Part shown: positions 52,000 through 62,045 of the stretch, piece by piece
How positions within the stretch are numbered: the first letter of the stretch is position 1
Layout: each line of letters opens with the position of its first letter
From: Helicobacter pullorum NCTC 12824
GTDB taxonomy: Bacteria; Campylobacterota; Campylobacteria; Campylobacterales; Helicobacteraceae
DNA: 64,000 bases
NCBI RefSeq assembly: GCF_017979475.1
Contig: NZ_JAERIT010000005.1
Coordinates: forward strand, 1-64,000
Direction: 5' to 3'
Notes under the pieces: model-generated
Seen by the model: only the letters and a program-made list of their open reading frames with translations
Database searches by the model: none
Told to the model about the DNA's origin: nothing
Position numbers and translations under genes: made by a program

Positions 52000-54390
52000 A
52001 TGAGAGTAAGCAAAAAAAATATTTTGTTTTTGTTGTGTTTGGCGACAAATTATGCTTTTGGCTTAGAATTTTACATTAATAGTGGAAGAGAAGATTCAAG
52101 GGATTTTGCTGTCTTGAATTTGGTAGATTCTAAGCCTTTTGTGTGTCAAGAAAAATACAATAGGGAATCAGAAGTAGAAAGTATAGTTTGCGAGTTTGAT
52201 TCAAATCTTATTTCAAGATTCTCAAAAACTAACACACTTTTTTTTGAGATTATACCAGAGATCGGTGAGAATAAGTTTTTTTTGAAAATTATCCCCAAAA
52301 ACAAGATTAAATTGTTTAATACCGGTATTAATTTGGCATCTCATAATCCAATTCCACAAGAGAGAAGCACAGAATCTACGAGGTGGCAGATTGTTGGGTA
52401 TAAAGAGAAGATTCCATTTTTATTAGAGCGTGAGAGTGAGGGATTGAATTTCCCCATTTCTTTTGATGAGCCATATTTGGGTGTGGGAGTTTTGGACTTT
52501 AGAATGCGTCCAATGGATAATGAAGTAGGGCAAGATAAAGACTATTTTTTGAATATTCAATCATTGTTAGAGAAAAAATCCTATCAAGAAGCATTGAATA
52601 GTATTGATGAGATGTTGCAAAATTATCCCGAAACAATTTTTAAGCGTGATATTCTTTTTATGAAGTTAAAAGCATTGCAGAATCTTCAAAATCAAGAAGA
52701 TTATGAAGAAATAATGGCATTAGGAAAAGCTTGGTTGAATGCTTATCCAGCAGATATTCATGTTCCAGAAGTTTTGTTGTTGATGGCTGAAAATTATGCA
52801 AAGATGAATTTCTTTGAAGAAGCAAGCTATTATTATGATAGATTGTTTAAAGAATATAAAGATGATAAATATGAATTGTTAGCAAGGTTAAGTTATGGAG
52901 AAAAAATTTTCAAACGCGGAGACAAAAAAAGAGCATTAGAGCTTTATCAATCTGTGCTTAATCAAACGCAAGATTTAGAGATTGCTTCTTTGGCTTCATT
53001 GTTGCTTGGAGAATATTATAAAGATGCAGGAGAAAGTAAGCAAGCACAAGATTATCTTAAGAATATTCTTGATGCTAATCCACAATATTTTACAAAAGAT
53101 GTGGCAAAAAATTATGCGATATTACAAAAATGGGCGGAATCTAATATTTATGAGATTCCAGCTCAAGTAGCTGAAGTGATGTTTTTGTCATTAAAAGATG
53201 ATGACTTGCCTTTTTATCGTCCTTTATTGAAAGATATGGCTCAATGGTATGATAAATCAGGGAATCTCCAAAAAGCACACCATTATTACCAAATGTTATT
53301 ACAAAACCCAAAAGATGAAGCCGAAGAAAAAGAGATACAAGCCCTTGATGATACTTTGCTTTTGAATTATGAAGATGATAATGCTACAAAACGCTTGGAA
53401 CATTATGATTATGTGATTAAAACCTATCAAGGCAAAAATGAAGAAAAAGAGGCGTGGAATAAAAAAGCAGAAACTCTTTATGAGCTACAAAGATATCAGG
53501 ATGTTTTTGATATACGAGATGTTTTGGGTGAAGATAATTCTATCGTATTAAAGGCAGTGGGTGAGCTTACTAGAGAATCTCTAAAACAGAATAAATGCAA
53601 AGAAGCAGCTTATTATGGGAGTTTGTATGACAAAAAAATTCCGCTTAATGCACAAGAAAAAATACAACTTTTTGACTGCCTTTATGAAAATAGGCAGTTT
53701 ATTCCAGCTTTAGAGATTGCCAAAGAGCAATTGCAAGGTGCGAAAACTCCAAATGAAAAGGAAGATTGGCTATATCGTTTGGCTTGGAGTGAATATAGTG
53801 TTCAAAATTACCCTAAGGCCATTTTAGCTTCACGTGATGCAGTGAAAATGCTAAGCAAAGAAAAATACAATGATGCTTTATGGGTTTTGTTTATGGCTTT
53901 AGAGCAAGAAGGCAGGAGAGAGGAGGCTTTTGAGCTTTTGCCTATTTTGGAGGAAAAATTAAAAGATGATGTAAAAATGATTGAAATATATCGTGTTATG
54001 CTGCTTGATGCTTTAAATAAGAGAGATGATACAGCTATAAAGATTTATGGCAATCATTTGTTGGCTTTACAAGAAAAACATCAAAAATATGAGTATTCTC
54101 CATGGGTGGAGTTAAGTTTGGTGGAGGCATTGAATCGTGAGGGTAAATTCCAAGAATCTCTTGAGATATTGCAAAAAGCACAAACTCATATTGTTGCCCC
54201 CAAAGAACAGATTCAGATTTTTTATTTGCAGGGGTATTTGAATGCTAAAATTGGCAAGATAGAAGAAGCATTTACTTCTTATGATAAGTGTGAAGCAATC
54301 AAAGAACAATCGCCTTGGAAGAATCTATGTATAGAGGCAAAAAAGCTTTTGGAGCTAGAGAATCCAAGAAAGGAAAATAATGGAGAATAA
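52000..54390 (+). CDS. PflA-like exported TPR protein
   Basis: A 796-residue protein with a signal peptide (1-22, ending ATNYAFG), an N-terminal beta-rich part and a long array of TPR-type helices from about 185 (QSLLEKKSYQEALNSIDEML) to the C-terminus. The size and layout resemble PflA of Campylobacter/Helicobacter, which forms part of the periplasmic flagellar motor scaffold. I infer this from architecture and partial recall of the family; no flagellar genes flank it here. Confidence 0.65.
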   Translation: MRVSKKNILFLLCLATNYAFGLEFYINSGREDSRDFAVLNLVDSKPFVCQEKYNRESEVESIVCEFDSNLISRFSKTNTLFFEIIPEIGENKFFLKIIPKNKIKLFNTGINLASHNPIPQERSTESTRWQIVGYKEKIPFLLERESEGLNFPISFDEPYLGVGVLDFRMRPMDNEVGQDKDYFLNIQSLLEKKSYQEALNSIDEMLQNYPETIFKRDILFMKLKALQNLQNQEDYEEIMALGKAWLNAYPADIHVPEVLLLMAENYAKMNFFEEASYYYDRLFKEYKDDKYELLARLSYGEKIFKRGDKKRALELYQSVLNQTQDLEIASLASLLLGEYYKDAGESKQAQDYLKNILDANPQYFTKDVAKNYAILQKWAESNIYEIPAQVAEVMFLSLKDDDLPFYRPLLKDMAQWYDKSGNLQKAHHYYQMLLQNPKDEAEEKEIQALDDTLLLNYEDDNATKRLEHYDYVIKTYQGKNEEKEAWNKKAETLYELQRYQDVFDIRDVLGEDNSIVLKAVGELTRESLKQNKCKEAAYYGSLYDKKIPLNAQEKIQLFDCLYENRQFIPALEIAKEQLQGAKTPNEKEDWLYRLAWSEYSVQNYPKAILASRDAVKMLSKEKYNDALWVLFMALEQEGRREEAFELLPILEEKLKDDVKMIEIYRVMLLDALNKRDDTAIKIYGNHLLALQEKHQKYEYSPWVELSLVEALNREGKFQESLEILQKAQTHIVAPKEQIQIFYLQGYLNAKIGKIEEAFTSYDKCEAIKEQSPWKNLCIEAKKLLELENPRKENNGE

Positions 54391-54607
54391 AAACAAAAAA
54401 GAAATAGAAAGTAAAAACTTTGAAAATTATTTACAAGAAATTAATCAATGCCTTGAAGAGCTAAATGATGAGAATATCGGATTGCACAAAAGTATGGAAG
54501 TGTATAAAAAGGGTATGGAATATCTTAAAGAGGCACAAAAAATGCTTGAAAATGCCCAGCTAGAATGCAATGAATTGAAAATGCAATTTGAAAAGAAGGA
54601 AGAATAA
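54380..54607 (+). CDS. xseB: Exodeoxyribonuclease VII small subunit
   Basis: A 75-residue helical-hairpin subunit of ExoVII, matching the family in NFENYLQEINQCLEELND and GMEYLKEAQKMLENAQ. It pairs with XseA, which is not in this window. It overlaps the TPR gene by 11 bp and the next gene by one base (TAATG). Confidence 0.88.
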   Translation: MENKNKKEIESKNFENYLQEINQCLEELNDENIGLHKSMEVYKKGMEYLKEAQKMLENAQLECNELKMQFEKKEE

Positions 54608-55383
54608 TGAAAATCGCAACTTTGCAGCTATCATCTCCAAAAATGCAAAGAGAAATTAAGACTTATTTGGATATCGCATTAGAACAAAAAGTAAAGATTG
54701 TTTTGTTTGGAGAATATTTTTTTAATCCGTTTTTTAAAGTGATTGAAAGGGATAAAAAAAATCAGCTTATACTCAAGCTCAAAAAAGAGAGTGAGAATCT
54801 TATGCAAATTTCTAATGAATATCCTATGATTTTTGTAGCTCCGCTTTTAGAATTAGTTGCAGGAAAGATTTATAAGAGTATAGCAATTATCAATAAGGGA
54901 AAGGCATTGCAATATCGCGCACAAAGGCTTATGCCTTATGAACATTGGAATGAGGCAAAGTTTTTTGCTAATACTCTTAGCAAAAATATTAAAACCCCTC
55001 CTATTTTTAGTGTTGGGGGGTTTAAATTTTCTGTGCTTTTTGGCTATGAGTTGCATTTTGATGAGTTTTGGTTGAAATTTAAACAAAATAATGTAGATTG
55101 CATACTTCTAGCAAGTGCTTCTACCTTTGATTCTTCTTTGAGGTGGAGAAATATTATCAAAATGCGTGCTTTTTTAAATAGCAGTTATATTTTGCGTGCT
55201 AATAGAATCGGGCAATATCAAGATGAGGTAACCAATACTTTGTGGAATTTTTATGGCGATTCTTTGTTGGTTAATCCTAATGGGGAAGTTGAGGATTGTT
55301 TGGGCGATAGAGAGGAGCTATTGATTGCTAATTTGGATAAAAAATATCTAAAAGAAATCAAGGAATGTTGGAAATTCCGTTAA
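54607..55383 (+). CDS. Nitrilase-fold protein lacking catalytic residues
   Basis: A 258-residue carbon-nitrogen hydrolase homologue. Glu36 is in LFGEYFFN, but the lysine position reads YRAQRLMPYE (Ala105 where YRK would be) and the nucleophile position reads LFGYELHF (Gly146 in place of Cys). The remaining fold motifs are intact, for example LLASASTFD and LRANRIG. It is likely a catalytically inactive regulator or binding protein. The position after xseB matches a similar gene in H. pylori as I recall. Confidence 0.85.
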   Translation: MKIATLQLSSPKMQREIKTYLDIALEQKVKIVLFGEYFFNPFFKVIERDKKNQLILKLKKESENLMQISNEYPMIFVAPLLELVAGKIYKSIAIINKGKALQYRAQRLMPYEHWNEAKFFANTLSKNIKTPPIFSVGGFKFSVLFGYELHFDEFWLKFKQNNVDCILLASASTFDSSLRWRNIIKMRAFLNSSYILRANRIGQYQDEVTNTLWNFYGDSLLVNPNGEVEDCLGDREELLIANLDKKYLKEIKECWKFR

Positions 55384-55406
55384 AGGTTATATTAAAAATT
55401 TTTGGG

Positions 55407-55412
55407 TATAAT
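55407..55412 (+). promoter_or_regulatory. -10 box of rpoD
   Basis: TATAAT in a T-rich context (TTTTTGGGTATAAT), about 82 bp before the ATG at 55494. The T run upstream is typical for sigma-70 promoters in this phylum, which lack a strong -35. Confidence 0.5.
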
Positions 55413-55493
55413 CCAAAATTTTTCATAAAAAGGTTTGTGTCTTTTAAGGGCAGTTTTATTTTGATCTGATTTTACTTTCTTTGGAGTTGCTAC

Positions 55494-57341
55494 ATGTCTG
55501 CAAAAAATATTAATCAACAACTTGATGAATTATTTCAATCTAGTTCCAAATATGTCTCATACGAAAAAATCGCTCAAGTTTTAATCAAGCTTCCAACCGC
55601 AGCACAAGCAAAAAGAGTAACAGAGTTAGCAAAAAAATACAATAAGCAATTAATGTCGGCTTCTGAAGTGGCTAAATTACTCAATCAAGATGAAGCAAGA
55701 AGAATCAAAGAAGATAAAAAGCGTCTTTTAGATGAAGAATTAGAAGATGAATTTGATTTTATGAAAGAGCGTGAGTTACTAGAATGGAGTAGAAGTGATA
55801 GCCCAGTAAGAATGTATTTGAGAGAAATGGGGCAAATACCACTTCTAACAAGAGAAGATGAAGTGGAATTGAGCAAAAATATTGAGCTTGGTGAAAATAT
55901 TATTTTAGATGCGATTTGCTCTGTGCCTTATTTGATTGATTTTATTTTGGATTATAAAGAAGCATTGATTAATAGAGAACGAAGGGTTAAAGAGCTTTTT
56001 AAGAGTTTTGATGATGAAGAAGATGAAGAAAGTGTAGAAAGTGAAGAAGAAGAGTTAGAAGAAGGCGAAGAAGAGAGTGAGGGTAAAAAGCCTATTAGTA
56101 AGAAAGACCAAAAGCGAGTTGAAAAAGTTTTGGTGAGTTTTAAGGCACTAGAAAAAGCTAAGAAGGATTGGTTGAAAACTTGGGAACAAGAAAAAGGGGA
56201 AGAAAATGGAGATATGCTGTATTTGCTTACATTGGCTCACAAAAAGCAATTCCTCAAAGAAAAATTACTCGATTTAGGACCTACAAGTAAATTAATTACA
56301 GAGCTTGTAAAGGCAATGGAAAATACAATTAAAAGTGATGAAGGTTTTGAGAGAGAATTAAAGCGTTTGGAATATCGCTTGCCTTTGTTTAATGATATTT
56401 TGTTGGCTAACCATAAAAAAATCTTAGATAATATCATTGAAATGAGTAAATCCGATATTGTAGCTGCTGTGCCAGAGGCAACTATGGTATCAACTTATAT
56501 GGAAATTAAGAAGCTTTTTCAAACTAAAGTTGCTAGTGAAGAAAGTTTTGATTTGGAGCCAGAAAAGCTCAAGCAAATTTTAGAGCAAATTAAACGCGGA
56601 AAAGATATTGCTGATAGGGCTAAAACCAAAATGGCAAAATCTAATTTGCGACTTGTAGTTAGTATCGCTAAGCGTTATACAAATCGCGGTTTGCCTTTTT
56701 TGGATTTGATTCAAGAAGGGAATATCGGATTAATGAAAGCAGTAGATAAGTTTGAATATAAAAAAGGCTATAAATTTTCTACTTATGCGACTTGGTGGAT
56801 TAGACAAGCAATTTCAAGAGCAATTGCAGATCAAGCAAGAACGATTAGAATCCCGATTCATATGATTGAGACTATTAACCGAATCAATAAAATTATGCGT
56901 AAATATTTGCAAGAAGAAGGCAAAGAGCCAGATATTGAAAAAATTGCAGAAGAAGTTGGACTTCCAGTAGATAAAGTTAAGAATGTTATTAAAATCACAA
57001 AAGAACCCATTAGCCTTGAAGCACCTATAGGAAATGGGGAAGATGGCAAGTTTGGGGATTTTGTAGAGGATAAAGCCTCTCTTGGTCCAATGGATAGTAT
57101 TTTAAAAGAAGATTTAAAAGCACAGATTGATGATGTATTAGACCAGCTTAATGAACGCGAAAAGGCAGTGATTAGAATGCGTTTTGGGCTTTTGGATGAT
57201 GAATCAGATAGAACATTAGAAGAAATTGGCAAAGAGCTTAATGTTACGCGTGAGCGTGTAAGACAAATCGAATCTAGTGCAATCAAAAAACTAAAACACC
57301 CAAAAGTAGGTAGAAAACTAAAAAATTACATTGAGGATTAG
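55494..57341 (+). CDS. rpoD: RNA polymerase primary sigma factor RpoD (sigma-80/70)
   Basis: Housekeeping sigma factor of 615 residues. Region 1.1 is at the N-terminus. Region 1.2 starts near 105 ([19 protein letters not shown]). A non-conserved insert contains a highly acidic segment (172-197). Region 2.3-2.4 is [20 protein letters not shown], and region 4.2 has the [22 protein letters not shown]. It is monocistronic with its own promoter; dnaE follows after 68 bp. Confidence 0.97.
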   Translation: MSAKNINQQLDELFQSSSKYVSYEKIAQVLIKLPTAAQAKRVTELAKKYNKQLMSASEVAKLLNQDEARRIKEDKKRLLDEELEDEFDFMKERELLEWSRSDSPVRMYLREMGQIPLLTREDEVELSKNIELGENIILDAICSVPYLIDFILDYKEALINRERRVKELFKSFDDEEDEESVESEEEELEEGEEESEGKKPISKKDQKRVEKVLVSFKALEKAKKDWLKTWEQEKGEENGDMLYLLTLAHKKQFLKEKLLDLGPTSKLITELVKAMENTIKSDEGFERELKRLEYRLPLFNDILLANHKKILDNIIEMSKSDIVAAVPEATMVSTYMEIKKLFQTKVASEESFDLEPEKLKQILEQIKRGKDIADRAKTKMAKSNLRLVVSIAKRYTNRGLPFLDLIQEGNIGLMKAVDKFEYKKGYKFSTYATWWIRQAISRAIADQARTIRIPIHMIETINRINKIMRKYLQEEGKEPDIEKIAEEVGLPVDKVKNVIKITKEPISLEAPIGNGEDGKFGDFVEDKASLGPMDSILKEDLKAQIDDVLDQLNEREKAVIRMRFGLLDDESDRTLEEIGKELNVTRERVRQIESSAIKKLKHPKVGRKLKNYIED

Positions 57342-57409
57342 TTTTTTATTCCTTTGTTAGTATAAATAGGCTAGAATCTTACTTATTTTGACACAATAGA
57401 GGTTTAAAG

Positions 57410-60400
57410 ATGAGTAAGACGCCTGATGAAGTAATCTCACAAGATAAAATTCCTTTTACACATTTGCATCTCCATACAGAATATTCTTTGCTTGATGGCT
57501 TAAATAAAATCAAAATTCTTGCCAAACGAATCAAAGAGCTTGGAATGGATAGCGTAGCTATTACAGACCATGGAAATATGTTTGGCGCAATTGAATTTTA
57601 TAAGGCTATGAAAGAACAAGGCATCAAGCCTATTTTGGGAATGGAAGCTTATTTGCATAATGCAGAAGAAATTAGTGATAAAAGCAATCAAAGATTCCAT
57701 TTGTGCTTGTATGCTAAGAATCTACAAGGCTATAAAAATCTTATGTATCTTAGCTCACAGGCGTGTTTATATGGATATTATATGAAACCTCGTATTAGCA
57801 AAAAAATGCTAAGAGAGCATAGTGAAGGATTGATTTGTTCTTCTGCTTGTTTAAATGGAGAGGTGCAGTGGCATTTAAATTTGAAAAAAGAAGACAATAA
57901 AGGTAGAAAGGGTTATGAGAGGGCAAAAGAGGTTGCTTTAGAATACAAAGAGATTTTTGGAGATGATTTTTATTTGGAGCTTATGCGTCATGGGATTGAG
58001 GAACAACAACTCATTGATAAGCAAATTATTCAAATTTCATTAGAGACAGGGATTAAAATCATAGCTACTAATGATACACATTATACCAATCAAGGAGATT
58101 CTACTGCTCAAGAAGTGGCTTTTTGTATCGGGTTTGGAAAGGACTTTAATGATCCTAATCGTATGCGTCATACAGTGCAGGAATTTTATATTAAAAGCCC
58201 AGAGCAAATGGCAAAACTTTATATGGATTTGCCAGAAGCAATTGCTAATACAAAAGAGATTGCTGATAAATGCAATTTGGAGTTGCATTTGGGTGACCCA
58301 ACACCTCCTAGTTTCAAATTTACAGCTGAATATGCCAAGGCAGAAAATTTAGATTTTACGCAAGATAGTGAATATTTTGCCTATAAGTGCAGAGAGGGTT
58401 TAAAAAAGCGTTTGGAGAATGTCGAATCTTCAAGGCATCAAGAATACAAAGAACGCTTAGAAAAAGAAATCGAAATTATCAACAAAATGAAATTTCCGGG
58501 TTATATGCTTATTGTATGGGATTTTGTGCGTGCTGCAAAAGAGCGTGGGATTCCTGTAGGTCCGGGTAGGGGGAGTGCGGCTGGAAGTTTGGTTGCTTTT
58601 TGTTTGGAGATTACAAATATCGATCCGATGAAATATGATTTGCTATTTGAGAGATTTTTGAATCCAGAGCGTGTGAGTATGCCAGATATTGATATGGACT
58701 TTTGCCAAAGTCGGCGTGAAGAGATTTTGGAATATGTTACAGATAAATATGGGCGTCATAATGTCGCACAAGTTATCACATTTGGTATGATGAAAGCCAA
58801 GGCGGTGATTAGAGATGTTGCGAGAGTTATGGGAATGCCTTATGGTGAGGCAGACGCATTTGCAAAGCTCATTCCCAAAGAATTAGATATTACTTTGGAG
58901 AAAGCTTTTGAAAAAGAACCAAAGATTAAGGAATTGATTGACAAAGATCCTTTGGCTAAGAAAATATGGGATTTTGCGGTTGTTTTGGAAAATACAAAGA
59001 GAAATCCCGGGACGCATGCTGCGGCTGTTGTGATTGATTCTGAACATGAGTTGTGGCATAAAGCGCCTTTGTATCGCTCCACGCGAGATGGAATTATAGC
59101 GACTCAATATTCAATGAAATATCTTGAAGATGTGGATTTGATTAAGTTTGATTTTTTGGGTTTAAAAACACTTACGCTTGTAGATGATGCTTTGAAGCTT
59201 ATTAAGAATCGCCATAATTTAGAGATTGATTTCTTGAAATTAGATGTGAATGACAAAAAGGTATATGAGACTTTGCAAAGTGGAAATACTCTTGGGATAT
59301 TCCAAATTGAATCTAGTATGTTTCAAGGAATCAATAAGAGATTGAGACCAAGCACATTTGAAGATATAATAGCAATTATCGCCTTAGGGCGTCCAGGACC
59401 TATGGAATCAGGAATGGTGAGTGATTTTATTGATAGAAAACATGGAAAAGCACCCATTGTGTATATGTTTCCAGAATTAGAATCTATTTTAAGACCAACC
59501 TATGGAACAATTGTTTATCAAGAGCAAGTTATGCAAATTGTGCAAAAGATAGGTGGTTTTAGCCTTGGCGAAGCGGATTTGATTCGTAGGGCAATGGGTA
59601 AAAAAGATGCTCAAATTATGGCAGATAATAAAAATAAATTTGCACAAGGTGCAGAAAAGCAAGGATTTAATAGAGCTAAGGCAGAAGAGTTGTGGGAATT
59701 GATTGTAAAATTTGCTGGGTATGGATTTAATAAGTCGCATTCTGCAGCTTATGCAATGATTACTTTTGAAACTGCATATCTAAAAACTTATTATCCAAAA
59801 GAATTTATGGCAGCACTTCTCACTTCAGAAAAAAACTCAACAGATAAAATAGTGGAATATATTGAAGAAGCCAACAAAATGGATATTAAGGTGCTTCCGC
59901 CAAATATACAAAAATCAGAATTAGAATTCAGTGTTGCTAGAATTGATGATGAGGATTGTATTTTGTTTGGTTTGGGTGCAATTAAAGGAGCGGGTGAGGT
60001 TGCTATTAATATTATTTTAGAAGAGCGTAAAAACAATGGAGATTTTAAGGATTTGGAGGATTTTTTAAGCCGAATTGATCCTCAAAAAGTCAATAAAAAA
60101 TCTTTAGAAGCCTTTATAAAAAGTGGTGCTATGGATTGTTTTGGCTATACAAGAAGGACGCTTTTAGAACAGGTAGAATTGCTAACAGAGAATGCAAGAA
60201 CAGCACAAGCTGCAAAGAAAGAAGCAGAAAATTCTCTCTTTGGAGATAGTGAAGAATTTACAGCCATTGCGTTGGAATTGGAAAATAAAGAAGAATATAA
60301 CAAAAAAGAAATTTTAGAATTCGAAAAAGAAAGTCTTGGATTTTATGCTTCAGGGCATCCTTTGGAGGATTATAAAGAAATCATAAAATCGATTAATTGT

Positions 60401-60928
60401 GCTTATACTAATCAGATTCAAGATATTGCAGAGAATAGCAGCATTTTGCTTGTTGGAAGTATTGAAGATGTGATTACAAAGTTTTCTAAAAGTGGCAAGC
60501 GTTATGGAATCTTGAAATTGCAAGATTTTTATGGGAGCGTGGAATTAACGATTTTTGAAAAAACTTTGTTGGCTTTGGAGGGTATGGATAGAGAAATTCC
60601 TATCGCTGTTAAATGCTTTGTGCAAGAGCAAAATGACACTAAAAGCCTTAGAGCAGAGAAAATTTTAACTTTGGAAGAAGCTCAAAAAGAAAAAGTAGAA
60701 TTTACAATGCAGAAGGCTGATACGAGCGAACCTCTTGTATTGCTTTTAAATGTAGGGCTTAATGAGAGGGTAATTAGTAGTATAAGGGAAGCTGCAATGC
60801 GTCATCATGGCAAAAGAGAGCTTAGAATCCTTTTTAAAACACAAACGCAAGAATTGGAGATGGTGAGTTCATTTTTTGTGCATAGTCAAATTAAAGAAGA
60901 GTTAAAAGAGCTAGAATGGATAGATTAG
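57410..60928 (+). CDS. dnaE: DNA polymerase III alpha subunit
   Basis: The replicative polymerase, 1172 residues. It has an N-terminal PHP domain (HLHTEYSLLDG, AITDHGNMFG) and the polymerase core, where the catalytic aspartates are Asp426 and Asp428 in MPDIDMDFCQ. PGRGSAAGSLVAFCLEITN, tandem HhH elements and a C-terminal OB-fold (YGILKLQDFYGSVELTIFE) follow. It overlaps the next gene by 13 bp. Confidence 0.97.
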   Translation: MSKTPDEVISQDKIPFTHLHLHTEYSLLDGLNKIKILAKRIKELGMDSVAITDHGNMFGAIEFYKAMKEQGIKPILGMEAYLHNAEEISDKSNQRFHLCLYAKNLQGYKNLMYLSSQACLYGYYMKPRISKKMLREHSEGLICSSACLNGEVQWHLNLKKEDNKGRKGYERAKEVALEYKEIFGDDFYLELMRHGIEEQQLIDKQIIQISLETGIKIIATNDTHYTNQGDSTAQEVAFCIGFGKDFNDPNRMRHTVQEFYIKSPEQMAKLYMDLPEAIANTKEIADKCNLELHLGDPTPPSFKFTAEYAKAENLDFTQDSEYFAYKCREGLKKRLENVESSRHQEYKERLEKEIEIINKMKFPGYMLIVWDFVRAAKERGIPVGPGRGSAAGSLVAFCLEITNIDPMKYDLLFERFLNPERVSMPDIDMDFCQSRREEILEYVTDKYGRHNVAQVITFGMMKAKAVIRDVARVMGMPYGEADAFAKLIPKELDITLEKAFEKEPKIKELIDKDPLAKKIWDFAVVLENTKRNPGTHAAAVVIDSEHELWHKAPLYRSTRDGIIATQYSMKYLEDVDLIKFDFLGLKTLTLVDDALKLIKNRHNLEIDFLKLDVNDKKVYETLQSGNTLGIFQIESSMFQGINKRLRPSTFEDIIAIIALGRPGPMESGMVSDFIDRKHGKAPIVYMFPELESILRPTYGTIVYQEQVMQIVQKIGGFSLGEADLIRRAMGKKDAQIMADNKNKFAQGAEKQGFNRAKAEELWELIVKFAGYGFNKSHSAAYAMITFETAYLKTYYPKEFMAALLTSEKNSTDKIVEYIEEANKMDIKVLPPNIQKSELEFSVARIDDEDCILFGLGAIKGAGEVAINIILEERKNNGDFKDLEDFLSRIDPQKVNKKSLEAFIKSGAMDCFGYTRRTLLEQVELLTENARTAQAAKKEAENSLFGDSEEFTAIALELENKEEYNKKEILEFEKESLGFYASGHPLEDYKEIIKSINCAYTNQIQDIAENSSILLVGSIEDVITKFSKSGKRYGILKLQDFYGSVELTIFEKTLLALEGMDREIPIAVKCFVQEQNDTKSLRAEKILTLEEAQKEKVEFTMQKADTSEPLVLLLNVGLNERVISSIREAAMRHHGKRELRILFKTQTQELEMVSSFFVHSQIKEELKELEWID

Positions 60929-61287
60929 ATTTAAGCAATCTCAAAATAGGGGCAAACTTTAGAGATGAAATTGATACTTTGTGTAAAAAATGTGGAAATT
61001 TAAAAAGTCAATGCCAATGCCAAAGAGTAGTGGAGTTTAAAAGTAGAGATTCTTATTTTTTGTGGATTAACAAACAAAAGAAAAGTGGCAAAGAAGTAAC
61101 TTTGTGTGGAATCTTTTTTGAAAATAAAGAAGTTTTGGAGAATCTTTTAAAAAGCATTAAAAAGAAAATGGCTTGTGGTGGAGTTTTGAGACAAGAAGAG
61201 GGAGGATATGTTATGGAGTTTCAAGGGGAGCATTTGCAAAGTTTAAAAGAAATGCTAAAAAAAGAAAAATTTAGATTCAAAAAGTAA
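60916..61287 (+). CDS. SUI1/YciH-like (eIF1-type) protein with cysteine pairs
   Basis: A 123-residue protein. The C-terminal half has the eIF1/YciH pattern: GKEVTLCGIFF, then KKMACGGVLRQ, an EFQGEHLQSLKEML strand-helix and a basic end (KFRFKK). The N-terminus carries C23/C26 and C33/C35 (LCKKCGNLKSQCQC), as in YciH zinc-ribbon-type starts. YciH homologues modulate start-site fidelity of initiation. Identification rests on motif order rather than a search. It is translated from an overlap with dnaE. Confidence 0.7.
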   Translation: MDRLDLSNLKIGANFRDEIDTLCKKCGNLKSQCQCQRVVEFKSRDSYFLWINKQKKSGKEVTLCGIFFENKEVLENLLKSIKKKMACGGVLRQEEGGYVMEFQGEHLQSLKEMLKKEKFRFKK

Positions 61288-61292
61288 AAATT

Positions 61293-62045
61293 ATGCGTTT
61301 AAATCAATACATAGCTCATCATTCTAAGTATTCAAGGAGAGAAGCAGATAGGCTTATTGCCCAAGGAAAGGTTTCTATCAATAAAGAAATTATAAAAGAT
61401 TTTTCTTATCAAGTCGATGATAAAGTCAAAGTGTATGTCAATGGAAAGTGTTTGAGGAAAAGTGAGGAATATACAGTTATTGTTTATAATAAGCCCAAAG
61501 GGGAATTAGTGAGTAAAAAAGATGATAGAGGTAGGAGAACTATCTATGAATCATTGCCAAAAAGATTTGCTCATTTCATTCCTGTTGGGAGGCTTGATTT
61601 TGCAAGTGAGGGTTTGCTGCTACTAAGCGATGATGCAAAAGTAGTAACTAAGCTTATGGAAAGCAAGATGGAGAGGATTTATCTTTTGAAGCTTTCAGGT
61701 AAGATTCAAGAAGAAGTGTTTGAAGCAATGGAGAATGGACTATCTTTGCAAGATGCAAGAGCAGGGGGACACAAGGAGAGTAAGATTCAATCTATGGAGT
61801 TTGCACCATTTTTGGGTTATTGGGTGTTGAAAAATAGCACTAGGTATTCTAAGATTAAAGTAGCAATCAATGAAGGTAAGAATCGAGAATTGAGAAGATT
61901 CTTTGCGCATTTTGGTTTAGAAATATTAGATTTGAAGCGTATTTCTTATGGATTTGTTTCATTGAATAATCTCCCCACCCAAAAGGTAAGGTTTTTAGAA
62001 AGAGGAGAATACAATAAACTCCATAGGTTTATGGAAGACGATTAG
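61293..62045 (+). CDS. 23S/16S rRNA pseudouridine synthase (RluB/RsuA type)
   Basis: A 250-residue pseudouridine synthase: N-terminal S4 domain (RLNQYIAHHSKYSRREADRL) and catalytic motif GRLDFASEGLLLLSDDA with the active-site Asp. Final TRYSKIKVAINEGKNRELRR is typical. RluB versus RsuA cannot be resolved from the sequence alone, but the length fits RluB. It is six bases after the SUI1-like gene and overlaps the convergent mog by 4 bp. Confidence 0.9.
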   Translation: MRLNQYIAHHSKYSRREADRLIAQGKVSINKEIIKDFSYQVDDKVKVYVNGKCLRKSEEYTVIVYNKPKGELVSKKDDRGRRTIYESLPKRFAHFIPVGRLDFASEGLLLLSDDAKVVTKLMESKMERIYLLKLSGKIQEEVFEAMENGLSLQDARAGGHKESKIQSMEFAPFLGYWVLKNSTRYSKIKVAINEGKNRELRRFFAHFGLEILDLKRISYGFVSLNNLPTQKVRFLERGEYNKLHRFMEDD

